Assembly (NCBI RefSeq): GCF_900113685.1
Contig: NZ_FOQG01000001.1
Span: 1 to 64,000 of the forward strand
DNA length: 64,000 nt
Direction of reading: 5' to 3'
DNA from: Nocardioides psychrotolerans
Lineage (GTDB): Bacteria > Actinomycetota > Actinomycetes > Propionibacteriales > Nocardioidaceae
The position numbers were made by a program, and so were the translations under genes. Positions within the stretch are counted from its first letter, which is position 1. Each line of letters begins with the position of its first letter. This document shows positions 12,129 through 20,706 of this stretch, in pieces. The notes below the pieces were generated by a model. It saw nothing but the letters and a program-made list of their open reading frames with translations, was not told where the DNA came from and searched no databases.

Positions 12129-12241
12129 TCAGTCTACGGATGCGGCGGGGGTGCCACCCACTCCCCGCGCGCGGCGCATGTCGGGGATCACACGCCGCGC
12201 AGGATCATGCGCTCGGCAAGGAGGCGTCCTAGGCTGTCCCC

Positions 12242-13360
12242 GTGCAGGTCAGACGGTGGACATCAGCCCTGAGGGACGACTTCGGTTATGCCTGGGTCGC
12301 GGGCCTCGCCATGGCCGCGGCCACGGCGTTCATCGCGGTGGTCTACGACCTGCCCGTGCGCGACCCCGACGGCATCATCCCCAGCTACATCCGGATGCCG
12401 CTGATCATCCTCGTGGCGATCCTCACCGACATCGTCCCGCGCGTGCTGTGGAGGGCCCGGCGCGCGCCGCGCACCGTCGGGGCCAGGTGGCTCGAGGTCA
12501 CCCGGGAGCGGTGGCCGGCCTCGCACTGGCGCTTCGCGGTCGGTGGCGTGCTGGCGTGGTACCTCACCTATGCGACCTTCCGGAACATCAAGAGCTTCGT
12601 GCCGTTCGTCAACACCCACGTCTACGACGAGGGCATGGCCAAGCTCGACCGGATCCTGTGGCTGGGCAACAACCCCTCCACGGTCCTCCACGACCTGCTC
12701 GGCACGCAGTGGGCAGCATCGTTCCTCTCGCTCGTCTACATCGTCTGGATCGTGCTGGTCCCGGCCACGATCGCCATCGCGCTGGTGTTCACCCGCAACA
12801 CCAACGCCGGCTCCTGGTACGTTACGGCCATCGCGTTCGACTGGGCGCTCGGTGCCGCGATCTACCTGATGTTCCCCTCGATCGGGCCGATCTACTCGAC
12901 ACCGAAGCTCTTCGACGACCTCAAGCACACCTACGTCACCGACCTCGCCGACAGCATGTGGGGCGACCGGCTGACGGTCCTCGCGGACCCCTGGGCCGCC
13001 GACGGGCTGCAGACCATCGCCGCCTTCGCCTCGCTGCACGTGGGGATCATGGTCACGATCTGCCTGGTCGTGCAGGCCATCGGGCTGCCACGCTGGATCC
13101 GCATCAGCTCGTGGGTCTTCCTGGGGCTCACGGTCGTGTCGACGATCTACCTCGGCTGGCACTTCTCGATCGACGTGATCGCGGGCGCCGCGCTGGGAGC
13201 CCTCACGTTCTGGGCGGCGGCGATGGCGACCGGCAACCACGTCGGCCTCCGTCCGCAGCTGCGCACCATCGACGAAGCGGAGCCGGGGGCTGCCCCCGCG
13301 GTCACCCCCGCCGTCATCACCGCCGCGGTCAAGCAGGTCCAGGGTCCGCCGACCGGCTGA
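12242..13360 (+). CDS. PAP2-family membrane phosphatase
   Basis: A 372-residue multi-pass protein with PAP2 motifs late in the chain: SIGPIYSTP, ASLHVGI with the catalytic histidine, and YLGWHFSIDVIAG with the second His and Asp. Such enzymes remove phosphate from prenyl or lipid phosphates on the outer face of the membrane. Next to the galactan genes it may recycle polyprenyl diphosphate or act on a wall-polymer intermediate, as the mycobacterial PAP2 gene beside glf/glfT2 (Rv3807c) does; that is inference. GTG start at 12242. Its 3' end overlaps the convergent glycosyltransferase gene by 32 bp. Confidence 0.88.
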   Translation: MQVRRWTSALRDDFGYAWVAGLAMAAATAFIAVVYDLPVRDPDGIIPSYIRMPLIILVAILTDIVPRVLWRARRAPRTVGARWLEVTRERWPASHWRFAVGGVLAWYLTYATFRNIKSFVPFVNTHVYDEGMAKLDRILWLGNNPSTVLHDLLGTQWAASFLSLVYIVWIVLVPATIAIALVFTRNTNAGSWYVTAIAFDWALGAAIYLMFPSIGPIYSTPKLFDDLKHTYVTDLADSMWGDRLTVLADPWAADGLQTIAAFASLHVGIMVTICLVVQAIGLPRWIRISSWVFLGLTVVSTIYLGWHFSIDVIAGAALGALTFWAAAMATGNHVGLRPQLRTIDEAEPGAAPAVTPAVITAAVKQVQGPPTG

Positions 13361-14285
13361 GCTGCTCGGGCGAAGCGCTGGCCGACAGGTCGCGCATCGT
13401 TCGGGCGTCGCGCACCGCGCGCAGCACGTTGCGGGCTTCTGCCCGACCACCGCGCAGGGGGCTCAGCAGCACGACCACCAGCGCGACCAGCCACGGCTTG
13501 AGCCGCACCGCGACGTTCTCGCCGTAGCGCAGGTGCACCACGAAGAGGTTGCGGTACATGTAGTAGCCCTTCCACCCCGCCAGGTCGTGCTGCTGGTCGA
13601 AGTCGAGCTGGCGCACGAGCACGGCGTCCCGCACCGCCCAGATCCGGCGCCCCGTCCGGCGCGCGCGGAGGGCGAGGTCGACGTCGTCGTAGAAGATGAA
13701 GTAGGCCGGGTCGGGCAGGCCGATCTCCTCGATCACGGCGCGGCGAACCAGGAAGCCCTCGAACGCGACGTTCTCCACCTCGACACGTTCCGGCATGGCC
13801 GCGCGGGTGGCGAAGTCGGTCTCGACCATGCCGGTCTTGGGCTTGATCGCGAACGGGTTGCGCAGGTCGAAGCGGGTGGCGGCCTTCTCGACGAGCCGGC
13901 CCGAGGTGTCCTCGCGCACCGAGGTGAGGCAGTCCTCGTCGGTGGCCATCAGGATGCCGAGGCAGTCCGGGGCCGGGACGACGTCGTCGTCCATCAACCA
14001 GATCCGGTCGAAACCCTGCTCGTAGGCGGTGCGGACGCCGATGTGGAAGCCGCCTGCTCCCCCGACGTTCTCGGGGCTGGTGATCACCTGCAGCGCCAGC
14101 GTGCCCCGGTCCCGGGCCTCCCCCAGGACCTCGGCGGTGTGGTCGGTGCTGGCGTTGTCGAGGACGATCACGGCCTCCGGGCACCGCTCGAGGGCCTCCA
14201 GCCCCGCGAGCATGCCGACCAGCAGGTCGGCACGGTTGAAGGTCACGACGACGATCGCGACGGTCTCGGTCTCGGTCGCGCTCAC
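13329..14285 (-). CDS. GT2 glycosyltransferase (GlfT1/rhamnosyltransferase-like)
   Basis: A 318-residue GT-A enzyme: VVVTFNRADLL at the N-terminus, VLDNASTDHT (41-50), NVGGAGGFH (73-81) and the metal-binding MDDD at 98-101. FIFYDDVDLALRA is the acceptor/base region. The GGAGGFH plus LMDDDV pattern is shared with GlfT1 and WbbL-type transferases, so a single-sugar transfer onto a lipid-linked wall precursor is likely; donor and acceptor are unknown. The GTG at 14285 overlaps the TGA of the preceding GT gene (GTGA). The start was chosen for this coupling and because the fold begins right after it. Confidence 0.87.
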   Translation of the reverse strand: MSATETETVAIVVVTFNRADLLVGMLAGLEALERCPEAVIVLDNASTDHTAEVLGEARDRGTLALQVITSPENVGGAGGFHIGVRTAYEQGFDRIWLMDDDVVPAPDCLGILMATDEDCLTSVREDTSGRLVEKAATRFDLRNPFAIKPKTGMVETDFATRAAMPERVEVENVAFEGFLVRRAVIEEIGLPDPAYFIFYDDVDLALRARRTGRRIWAVRDAVLVRQLDFDQQHDLAGWKGYYMYRNLFVVHLRYGENVAVRLKPWLVALVVVLLSPLRGGRAEARNVLRAVRDARTMRDLSASASPEQLSRSADPGPA

Positions 14286-15214
14286 GTGAGGAACCTCCGG
14301 TGCCCGGTGAAGTCGCCGCGGAGTCCGGCGTACGCCGCTCGCGCGCTGAGCACGACCCGCGCAGGCCGGGGCCGGGTGAACAGGTAGAACCACACGGTCT
14401 TGACCCAGAACATCACCACGTGGGGCCAGCCGCGGTAGGTGCGCAGGTTGAGAGTGTTGTTGCGGGCCATGCAGTAGTGCTTGAGGTCGCTGGGGCTGTG
14501 GTTGTAGGTCGTGCGGCCGCCCATCATCGGCGTCCCGAGCTCGCCGACGCTGGGGTGATGCACCTTGGCATCCACCACGGTGGCCACGCGGGCTCCGGCG
14601 TCGCGGGCGCGCCACAGGTATTCCACGTCGTCGCCCCAGATGAAGAACTCCGCACGGGGCAACCCGATGCGTTCGACCAGGTCGCGCGTCACGAGCACAC
14701 CGTTGAAGGGGATCACCACGTCGGGGATCACGCCGTGGACCGCAGCCGCAGTGACGTCGGCCATCGCGTGCACGACCCGGGTGCCGCCGGGCAGCCGGAT
14801 CGGGAAGACCAGGCGGTCCGGGGCGGCCTCGTCGACGACCACTGGTCCCCAGAAGTCGAGATCCTCACGCTGGGCCAGCAGCGTGGCCAGGCACTCCGGC
14901 TCGGGCAGCCCGTCGTCGTCCATCATCCAGGCCAGGTCGAAGCCGCGCTCCAGCGCCCACGCAAGACCGTCGTGGAAGCCACCGGCGCCCCCGCCGTTCT
15001 CGGTGAGCGTGCGGGCGTGCACGTCGGCCCGGCCACTCGTGTGCTCCGCGAGCCACTCCCCCGTGCCGTCGGTCGAGGCGTTGTCGACGACCAGCACCTC
15101 GGCCACGTCGGGCACCTCGACCAGGCGGGCGACCAGGCGCTGGAGCAGCTCGAGGCGGTTGAACGTGACGACCACGGCGACCACGCGAGGGGTCGGGGCG
15201 GGTTGCTCGGTCAC
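14282..15214 (-). CDS. GT2 glycosyltransferase
   Basis: A 310-residue GT-A enzyme, paralogous to its downstream partner: VVVTFNRLELL, VVDNASTDGT, NGGGAGGFHDGL, WMMDDDGLPEPECL and FFIWGDDVEYLWRA. The C-terminus (HYCMARNNTLNLRTY, then WFYLFTRPRP) has an amphipathic patch that could bind the membrane. It probably adds one sugar to a lipid-linked envelope glycan. The GTG start at 15214 follows the exonuclease gene by 32 bp on the same strand. The frame runs on upstream to 16204 only as a shadow of that gene. Confidence 0.87.
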   Translation of the reverse strand: MTEQPAPTPRVVAVVVTFNRLELLQRLVARLVEVPDVAEVLVVDNASTDGTGEWLAEHTSGRADVHARTLTENGGGAGGFHDGLAWALERGFDLAWMMDDDGLPEPECLATLLAQREDLDFWGPVVVDEAAPDRLVFPIRLPGGTRVVHAMADVTAAAVHGVIPDVVIPFNGVLVTRDLVERIGLPRAEFFIWGDDVEYLWRARDAGARVATVVDAKVHHPSVGELGTPMMGGRTTYNHSPSDLKHYCMARNNTLNLRTYRGWPHVVMFWVKTVWFYLFTRPRPARVVLSARAAYAGLRGDFTGHRRFLT

Positions 15215-15246
15215 GGCGACAACCCTAGGGGTCGGCCCACCAGGGC

Positions 15247-16308
15247 TCAGAAGAGCGTGTCCTGGACCGACGCGGGCTCCGGCTCGGCGAGCACCAGCAC
15301 GGGCGCGCGCAGGGGTGCGAGACGCGTGGCCGGAGCAGGGCGCCAGCGCGGATCGACGTACGACGGCTCGCGAGGTCCGGTGGGCTCGCTCAGCGTCAGC
15401 GCACGGACAGCGGCGGTCGCGTCGAGACCGTGGCGGGCGAAGACGGGGCCGATCGCCTGCTCGTCGAGGGGCAGGACGCCGGTCGGTGCCCCGTCGACGG
15501 CCAGGTCGAGACCGAGCTCGAGCGTGCGGACCATGGCCATGACCTCGCGGTTGAGCTGCCACTGGTCGCGAGCCTCGTCGGTGGCCAGGGTGCGGGTGCG
15601 GGCGGCGCCGATCGCGGCCGTGCAGCGCTCGCCACCAGCGGCCGCGTCGGCGAAGGCGTCGGCGGCGGTGCCGAGCTGGGTGAGGAGCTTGGCGGCCGTC
15701 TTGGCGCCGAAACCGCGCACGCCGGGGAGGTTGTCGGAGGCGTCTCCGCGGAGGGCGGCGAGGTCGAGGTACTGATCGGGGCGCACGCCGGCGACCATCG
15801 CGAGCCGCTGCGGGTCGAGCAGCGGCGAGGCGTCGACGCCGCCGTTGAGGATGCGCAGCAGACGGGTGTGCTCGTCGACGAGGGAGAAGCTGTCCCGGTC
15901 GGAGGTCACGATGACCGTGCGCGCCTCCATCGCCGGCGCCTGGGCCGCGACGCTCGCGAGGACGTCGTCGGCCTCGAGGCCGGTGGGCACCACGACGGCC
16001 ACCCCGAGCTCGCGCAGCACGTCGACGGCCCGGTCGAGCTGCTCGTGGAGGGTGTCGGGCTTGGGAAGTCGGTGGGCCTTGTAGACCGGCCATCGATCGC
16101 GCCGGATGCTGGAGAGCCGGTCGTCGAAACCGACCACGACGGCGTCGGCGCAGGTGCGATCGACCGCGGCGAGCAGTTGCGCCAGGACCCCCCGCACCGC
16201 CCACGCGGGCCGACCGTCCGGCGTGCGGAACCCCGAGCGCGCCGAGGCGTGGAACGCCCGGTGCAGCAGGGAGTTGCCGTCGACGGCGAGGACGGTGCGC
16301 GTGGTCAT
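15247..16308 (-). CDS. Stand-alone 5'-3' exonuclease (Pol I N-terminal type)
   Basis: A 353-residue FEN/Pol I-type 5' nuclease without a polymerase domain. LAVDGNSLLHRAFHA carries the first metal aspartate, VVGFDDR and PTGLEADDVLAS the next acidic cluster, and VTSDRDSFSLV the third. GDASDNLPGVRGFGAKTAAKLL is the helix-three-turn-helix DNA grip. It would remove RNA primers or flaps in the cytoplasm, backing up polA. Actinobacteria commonly carry such a second copy (Rv2090-like). The C-terminal 60 residues (Pro/Ala rich, ending QDTLF) are not part of the fold. Confidence 0.9.
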   Translation of the reverse strand: MTTRTVLAVDGNSLLHRAFHASARSGFRTPDGRPAWAVRGVLAQLLAAVDRTCADAVVVGFDDRLSSIRRDRWPVYKAHRLPKPDTLHEQLDRAVDVLRELGVAVVVPTGLEADDVLASVAAQAPAMEARTVIVTSDRDSFSLVDEHTRLLRILNGGVDASPLLDPQRLAMVAGVRPDQYLDLAALRGDASDNLPGVRGFGAKTAAKLLTQLGTAADAFADAAAGGERCTAAIGAARTRTLATDEARDQWQLNREVMAMVRTLELGLDLAVDGAPTGVLPLDEQAIGPVFARHGLDATAAVRALTLSEPTGPREPSYVDPRWRPAPATRLAPLRAPVLVLAEPEPASVQDTLF

Positions 16309-16689
16309 CGTCGCTCAGCCTCCCACGAGCACGCCTCCCACGGGCCTCCGAGGGACGCAGGCGGCCACCGCGCTACGACCTTGCAGGACCTGGCGAGAGG
16401 TCACGCAGCGGCCGTCGCGCGGTGGCCTGCTCCCACTGTGCACGACCTGACCGCGCGGTGCTCGCGCGGGGCCGACCTCGACGCCCCTCGGCGAGCTGAC
16501 AGGCAAGCGCAGCCCGGGGTGCATCCTGGGGGGCATCCCGGGGGGCTGCGACATCACAGCTGCGACATAGCACTGAGACAGCACACAGCCTCGGAAGGGT
16601 CTCGAAAAAGTTTCGTTTGTCGTTTCACCAGACGAGATCCGGGCCTCCGGAGCGGGGTCCAGTGATGCTGGGCGCGGCTTGAGTGGTCC
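16309..16689. other. Gene-free stretch
   Basis: I see no supported gene. There is a short AT-rich patch at about 16592-16622 with the small inverted repeat CGAAA-AAG-TTTCG that could belong to a promoter, but nothing decides its direction. Confidence 0.4.
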
Positions 16690-16995
16690 TATGGCCGAGC
16701 AGCCCGAAAGCGACGACAGCACCAGCACCACTGCGTCTTCCCGTGGTGCACCCGAGCCGCCAGGTCCTGCGACATCGACAGTCGGTCCGCATGACCAGGG
16801 CGGTGCCACGTGCACGTGCAACACCGCCCGTTGGGTCGGGGTCACCACCGAGTGAGGACCCACTCCGGGTGGACCTACGACGCGATCGACGCCGGTGCCT
16901 ACGTGTGGCGATCACCCCACCGGCTGCACTTCCGCCGCGGCCACCACGGCATCACCCCCATCACCACGCGGACCACGCCACCGGGCGAGACCTGA
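16690..16995 (+). pseudogene. Decayed HNH endonuclease (13E12 family) C-terminus
   Basis: The remnant alternates between two frames. Frame 1 encodes HCVFPWCTRAARSCDID (from 16729). A shift to frame 2 gives HDQGGATCTCNTA (from 16790). A return to frame 1 gives GHHRVRTHSGWTYDAI and runs to a stop at 16993-16995. The pieces align in order with the intact copy at the left edge (CVFPHC, RSCNLDH, CEC, KTHAGW). Two frameshifts, loss of the DHL segment and absence of the DUF222 part mark it as dead. Confidence 0.75.
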
Positions 16996-17415
16996 GTCCA
17001 ACGCCCCACACCCCGCCGCCGGCGGGGCCACAGGCGCGTCCGGCCCGCTCACGGCCTCCGTGGAGGTGTCCCCCCTGACAGCTGAATCCACGCAACGAGT
17101 GCTGGACGCCGATCCGCCACCGCCGCTCGAGCTCCTTCTCGCCCACGACCCCTCGGTTGGGGGGACCCACTCGCCTGTGGCGGCATGGAAGGACCAACCG
17201 TGTCCACGACGTTGCGCCGCACCCCGGACGGTCTTGTGTGGTGGAGCCGCAGATGTGTTGGCAGCCCACGACCGCCGATGGTCGAGCCGCGGTCCGCACT
17301 CAGTCAGAACCAGCTCGTCCTCTGGGTCCTCGGTGGGCGCGCCGCTCGCCGCAGCTCGTCCAGCAGGAACCGGCAAGGAGCCGCCGAGGAGCCGCCGAGG
17401 AGGTCCCTCGTCGGG
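16996..17415. other. Gene-free stretch downstream of the LCP gene
   Basis: No reading frame here resembles a known family and none has a convincing start. It may hold more debris of the HNH element. Short direct repeats of GAGCCGCCGAG occur near 17380-17402. The minus-strand LCP gene ends at its right edge. Confidence 0.4.
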
Positions 17416-18825
17416 TCAGCAGGCAGCGCCGAGGTCCTCGGCGTCGTTGGCGGCGTAGCCCTCGCTGAGCGAGCCGACCGAGCCGCCGGTGACGGAGTCG
17501 GGGCTCTTCTTCTTGCCGCCCTTGGCGGGTGCGGGGGCGTTGCCCTCGGCACGCTCGATGGCCTCGGCAACCTTGCGCTGGACCAGCTCGATGTCGGGGT
17601 CGCCGGTGTTGATCATCGGCGGGACCAGCGAGAGGCTCGCGATCTTCTCGCTGCGAGCCTTGAGTGCCAGCGACATGAACGTGTCGAGCTCGGAGGCGGG
17701 CAGGTTGGTGGAGATCATCTCGCTGGAGGCCTTGGCGATGCTCTCGAAGTTCTTGACCGCGGACTGAGGGCTGATCTGCTCGAGCATGGCGTTCATGACG
17801 CACTTCTGACGGGCCATGCGGGAGTAGTCGTCGGAGCCCTCACGGGCCCGGGCGTACCAGAGGGTGTCGTGACCGTCGAGCCTGCGGACGCCGGGCTCGA
17901 TGTAGCCGGTCACGTCGGAGCCGAGGCCGCCGACCGGGATCGGCTGGCGGACGTTGAGGGTGACGCCGCCGACGGCGTCGACGAGGTCGGTGAAGCCCCT
18001 CAGGTTGACCATGGCCCAGTAGTTGATCGTCAGGTCGGTGATGCCCTCGATCGCCATGATCGTGGCGTCGACACCGGGGTTGTCGGAGCCCTTGAAGAGC
18101 CCGGTGTTGTCGCCGGCCCAGGTGCTGACCCCGTTGAGGTAGCAGCCCTCGCAGTCGAAGCCGCCGGGGAACTGCTCGTCCATGACCGAGCCCTCGCGGA
18201 AGGGGAAGTCGGCCATGTTGCGCGGCAGTCCGATCAGCACGGTGCGGCCGGTGTCGGCGTCGATCGAGGCGATGGTCATCGAGTCGGGACGCAGGCCCCA
18301 GCGGCCGGCGCCGGAGTCACCGCCGAGCAGGAGCACGTTGTAGCGGCCGTCGTGGGCCGAGGTGGCCTCGCCGTCGCCGAACATCGTGATGATGAAGTCG
18401 CGCTGCACCCCCACCAGGTGGGCACCGAAGAGCAGCACGCTGGCGACGCCGAAGCACAGGACCCCGTTGAAGCCGACCACGGCGCGGCGGTGGGCGAGCC
18501 CGAGGGTCAGTGGCTGACCGAGCCGCCAGGCGTCCATCAGCAGGGCGGCCCAGCCGATGGCACCCACCATCAGGCCCAGACGCAACAGCAGGAGCAGCGT
18601 GGTGTTGGAGACCATCCAGAACACCAGCTCACGGTCGATCAGCACCGCCAGCAGCACCACGGCTAGCAGCCCGAGCAGCCCCAGCCAGGTGCGCAGCGCG
18701 ATCTGACCGACCTTGCGGTTGCCGGCCATCAGCTGAGCAGATCCGGGGACGACCAGGGTCATCACCATCAGGGACATGGCCCGACGGAACCTGACGCGGG
18801 CAGCGCGCTCGACCGTGGAGGTCAT
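17416..18825 (-). CDS. LytR-CpsA-Psr family ligase with multi-pass N-terminus
   Basis: A 469-residue LCP protein. LCP enzymes transfer glycan polymers from a lipid carrier onto peptidoglycan outside the membrane. The extracellular domain has LLLGGDSG, LRPDSMTIASID, LIGLPRNM and YLNGVSTW, with the later DTLWYARAREGSDDYSRMARQ carrying the conserved arginines. Unlike most LCP proteins it has about four to five membrane segments before the domain (from SLMVMTLVVPG to VASVLLFGAH), giving a polytopic anchor. The C-terminus is Lys/Ser/Gly rich. I chose the ATG at 18825, which has GGAAAGAGG ahead; a further upstream start adds 21 residues without family similarity. A weak 9-bp-spaced GTCAC/GTCCC pair lies at 18882-18895. 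Confidence 0.88.
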   Translation of the reverse strand: MTSTVERAARVRFRRAMSLMVMTLVVPGSAQLMAGNRKVGQIALRTWLGLLGLLAVVLLAVLIDRELVFWMVSNTTLLLLLRLGLMVGAIGWAALLMDAWRLGQPLTLGLAHRRAVVGFNGVLCFGVASVLLFGAHLVGVQRDFIITMFGDGEATSAHDGRYNVLLLGGDSGAGRWGLRPDSMTIASIDADTGRTVLIGLPRNMADFPFREGSVMDEQFPGGFDCEGCYLNGVSTWAGDNTGLFKGSDNPGVDATIMAIEGITDLTINYWAMVNLRGFTDLVDAVGGVTLNVRQPIPVGGLGSDVTGYIEPGVRRLDGHDTLWYARAREGSDDYSRMARQKCVMNAMLEQISPQSAVKNFESIAKASSEMISTNLPASELDTFMSLALKARSEKIASLSLVPPMINTGDPDIELVQRKVAEAIERAEGNAPAPAKGGKKKSPDSVTGGSVGSLSEGYAANDAEDLGAAC

Positions 18826-18930
18826 GGGACGCCTCTTTCCGTCACCGGGGGGAAGAACAGTGACGCGTGCAAGTATCACCAGTCCCACGCGTCACACGCT
18901 CCGCGACGCGCCGACAGCGGTCCGGGCGGC

Positions 18931-19440
18931 TCAGAACGACGACCGGCCCTCGTCGATCTCGGTCTTCTTCGCCAGCCGGTGGGCCCGCCGGATCTCGGCC
19001 TCGCGCAGGCGTCGTACCTCGTCGGGCGTCTCCGGCACCAGTGCCGGCACGGCCCGTGGGCCGCCGTCGTCGTCGATCGCGACGAAGACGAAGTACGCCG
19101 ACGCCACGTGCAGGCCCTCGGCCGTCGGGTCGTTCCAGGGCTGCGTCTCGACGCGCACCCCGATCTCCATCGAGGACCGTCCGGCCCAGTTGACCTGGCC
19201 GAAGGTGCGCACGATGTCGCCCACGTGCACCGGTTGCAGGAACGCCATCTCGTCGAGCGCCGCCGTGACGGATGGACCGCCGCTGTGCCGCTGGGCGACG
19301 GCACCCGCGGTGGAGTCGGCGAGCTTGACGATCTCGCCGCCGTGGATGTTGCCGAGCAGGTTGGCCTCCTTGGTCGACATCATCACCGCCAGTGAGACGC
19401 GGGCGAACGACGGGGACAAGGGGGCGACGTCCGGGGTCAT
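18931..19440 (-). CDS. Acyl-CoA thioesterase, hotdog fold (YciA/BACH-like)
   Basis: A 169-residue hotdog-fold thioesterase expected to hydrolyse medium- or long-chain acyl-CoA in the cytoplasm. The family signature region ANLLGNIHGGEIVKLAD, the ALDEMAFLQPVHVGDIV strand and the ASAYFVFVAID strand follow the acyl-CoA hydrolase order. The catalytic Asp would be in KLADSTAG. It lies between two LCP genes but has no obvious functional link to them. It starts at the ATG at 19440, only 39 bp from the divergent LCP gene at 19480, so their promoters must overlap. Confidence 0.88.
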   Translation of the reverse strand: MTPDVAPLSPSFARVSLAVMMSTKEANLLGNIHGGEIVKLADSTAGAVAQRHSGGPSVTAALDEMAFLQPVHVGDIVRTFGQVNWAGRSSMEIGVRVETQPWNDPTAEGLHVASAYFVFVAIDDDGGPRAVPALVPETPDEVRRLREAEIRRAHRLAKKTEIDEGRSSF

Positions 19441-19479
19441 CTGGTGGACGCTAGTGCACCGCGCGGTAGGTTCTGCGCC

Positions 19480-20706
19480 ATGGCAGATCGTCCTGGGAAG
19501 GGCGGTCCCGACAACGGGACCAACTACGGCTGGCTCTACGGCGGCAAGGCCGGCAAGGAGCCGCCCCCCGACGCGACCCGCGCCATCCCCCGTCAGCCCC
19601 GGCCGGACGAGACCCGCGTGATGCCGACGCAGCCACGGCCGACCAGCGCCTCGCGCCAGCCGGCGCCACCGCCGCTAGCGCCGACCCCGGGCGGCCGCCC
19701 GCCCGCCGGCCCCGGTCGCACCCGCGGCGGCCTCGGCAGCCGGATGCGTCGGCCCCGCTTCTGGGTGCGCTCGGTCCTCGTGCTCTTCGTCCTGTGGTTC
19801 GTCTACACCGCCGCTGTGCCGTTCTTCGCGTGGACCAAGGTCGACAAGGTCGCCTTCGAGCCCGACGGTGACCGTCCCGGCGACCAGCCGGGCACGACGT
19901 ACCTCCTGGTCGGCAGCGACTCGCGCAAGGGCCTCTCCGCCGAGGAGCGCAAGGAGCTCAGCACCGGCAACGCCACCAGCGAGCTGACCGACACGATCAT
20001 GCTGCTCCACACCGGCGACGGTCCCGACGTGCTGTTGTCGATCCCGCGCGACTCGTTCGTCGAGATGCCGGGCTTCGGTCAGAGTAAGATCAACTCCGCC
20101 TACTCCCGCGGTGGGCCGGAGCTGCTCGTGCAGACGATCGAGAACGAGACCGGGATCCGCATCGACGAGTACGTCGAGATCGGCCTCGGCGGTGTCGCCG
20201 GCGTCGTCGACGCCGTCGGCGGCATCGAGGTCTGCCCGAAGGAGGCCATCAAGGACAAGCTGGCCGGCCTCGACATCACGAAGGGCTGCCAGGAGGTCGA
20301 CGGCACCGTCGCCCTGGCCTACTCACGATCGCGCAAGCAGTCGGCCTACGGCGACCTCGACCGCGTGCAGCGCCAGCGCGAGGTCGTGGCGGCCATCGGC
20401 AACAAGGTCGTCTCGCCCTGGACCGTCCTCAATCCGATCCGCTGGTGGCGCCTGAACAACTCGGTCCCCGGCTTCTTCGGCTTCGGCGAGTCCACGAGCA
20501 CCATCGACGCCGGGAAGTGGGCGCTGGCCATGACGAAGGTCGGTGGCAGCGACGGCCTGACCTGCACCATGCCGGTCACCGACGGGTCCGCTGAGACCTG
20601 GGACCGCGACCGCGCGGAGGTCATCTTCACGGCCTTCATCGAGGACAAGACCGACCTGATCACCAAGAAGCAGTGCACCCCCACAGGACTGGCAGGAGTC
20701 GGATGA
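19480..20706 (+). CDS. LytR-CpsA-Psr family ligase
   Basis: A 408-residue LCP protein with a single membrane segment (about 97-115, VRSVLVLFVLWFVYTAAV) after an 88-residue Pro/Arg-rich cytoplasmic tail. The LCP domain has YLLVGSDSRKG, SELTDTIMLLH, LLSIPRDSFV, INSAYSRGG and AYSRSRKQ followed by DLDRVQRQREV, with the arginines that bind the pyrophosphate of the lipid-linked donor. It likely attaches a wall glycan to peptidoglycan. The ATG at 19480 was preferred to an earlier in-frame start that has no similarity. Its TGA overlaps the ATG of the next gene (ATGA). Confidence 0.9.
   Translation: MADRPGKGGPDNGTNYGWLYGGKAGKEPPPDATRAIPRQPRPDETRVMPTQPRPTSASRQPAPPPLAPTPGGRPPAGPGRTRGGLGSRMRRPRFWVRSVLVLFVLWFVYTAAVPFFAWTKVDKVAFEPDGDRPGDQPGTTYLLVGSDSRKGLSAEERKELSTGNATSELTDTIMLLHTGDGPDVLLSIPRDSFVEMPGFGQSKINSAYSRGGPELLVQTIENETGIRIDEYVEIGLGGVAGVVDAVGGIEVCPKEAIKDKLAGLDITKGCQEVDGTVALAYSRSRKQSAYGDLDRVQRQREVVAAIGNKVVSPWTVLNPIRWWRLNNSVPGFFGFGESTSTIDAGKWALAMTKVGGSDGLTCTMPVTDGSAETWDRDRAEVIFTAFIEDKTDLITKKQCTPTGLAGVG

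Noticed and set aside
16592..16622. AT-rich patch with CGAAA-AAG-TTTCG as a terminator
   Set aside because: Five-base arms with a three-base loop are too weak and no gene ends there.
17157..18666. Plus-strand frames running from the gene-free stretch across the LCP gene
   Set aside because: Composition and position mark them as shadows; no start or domain.
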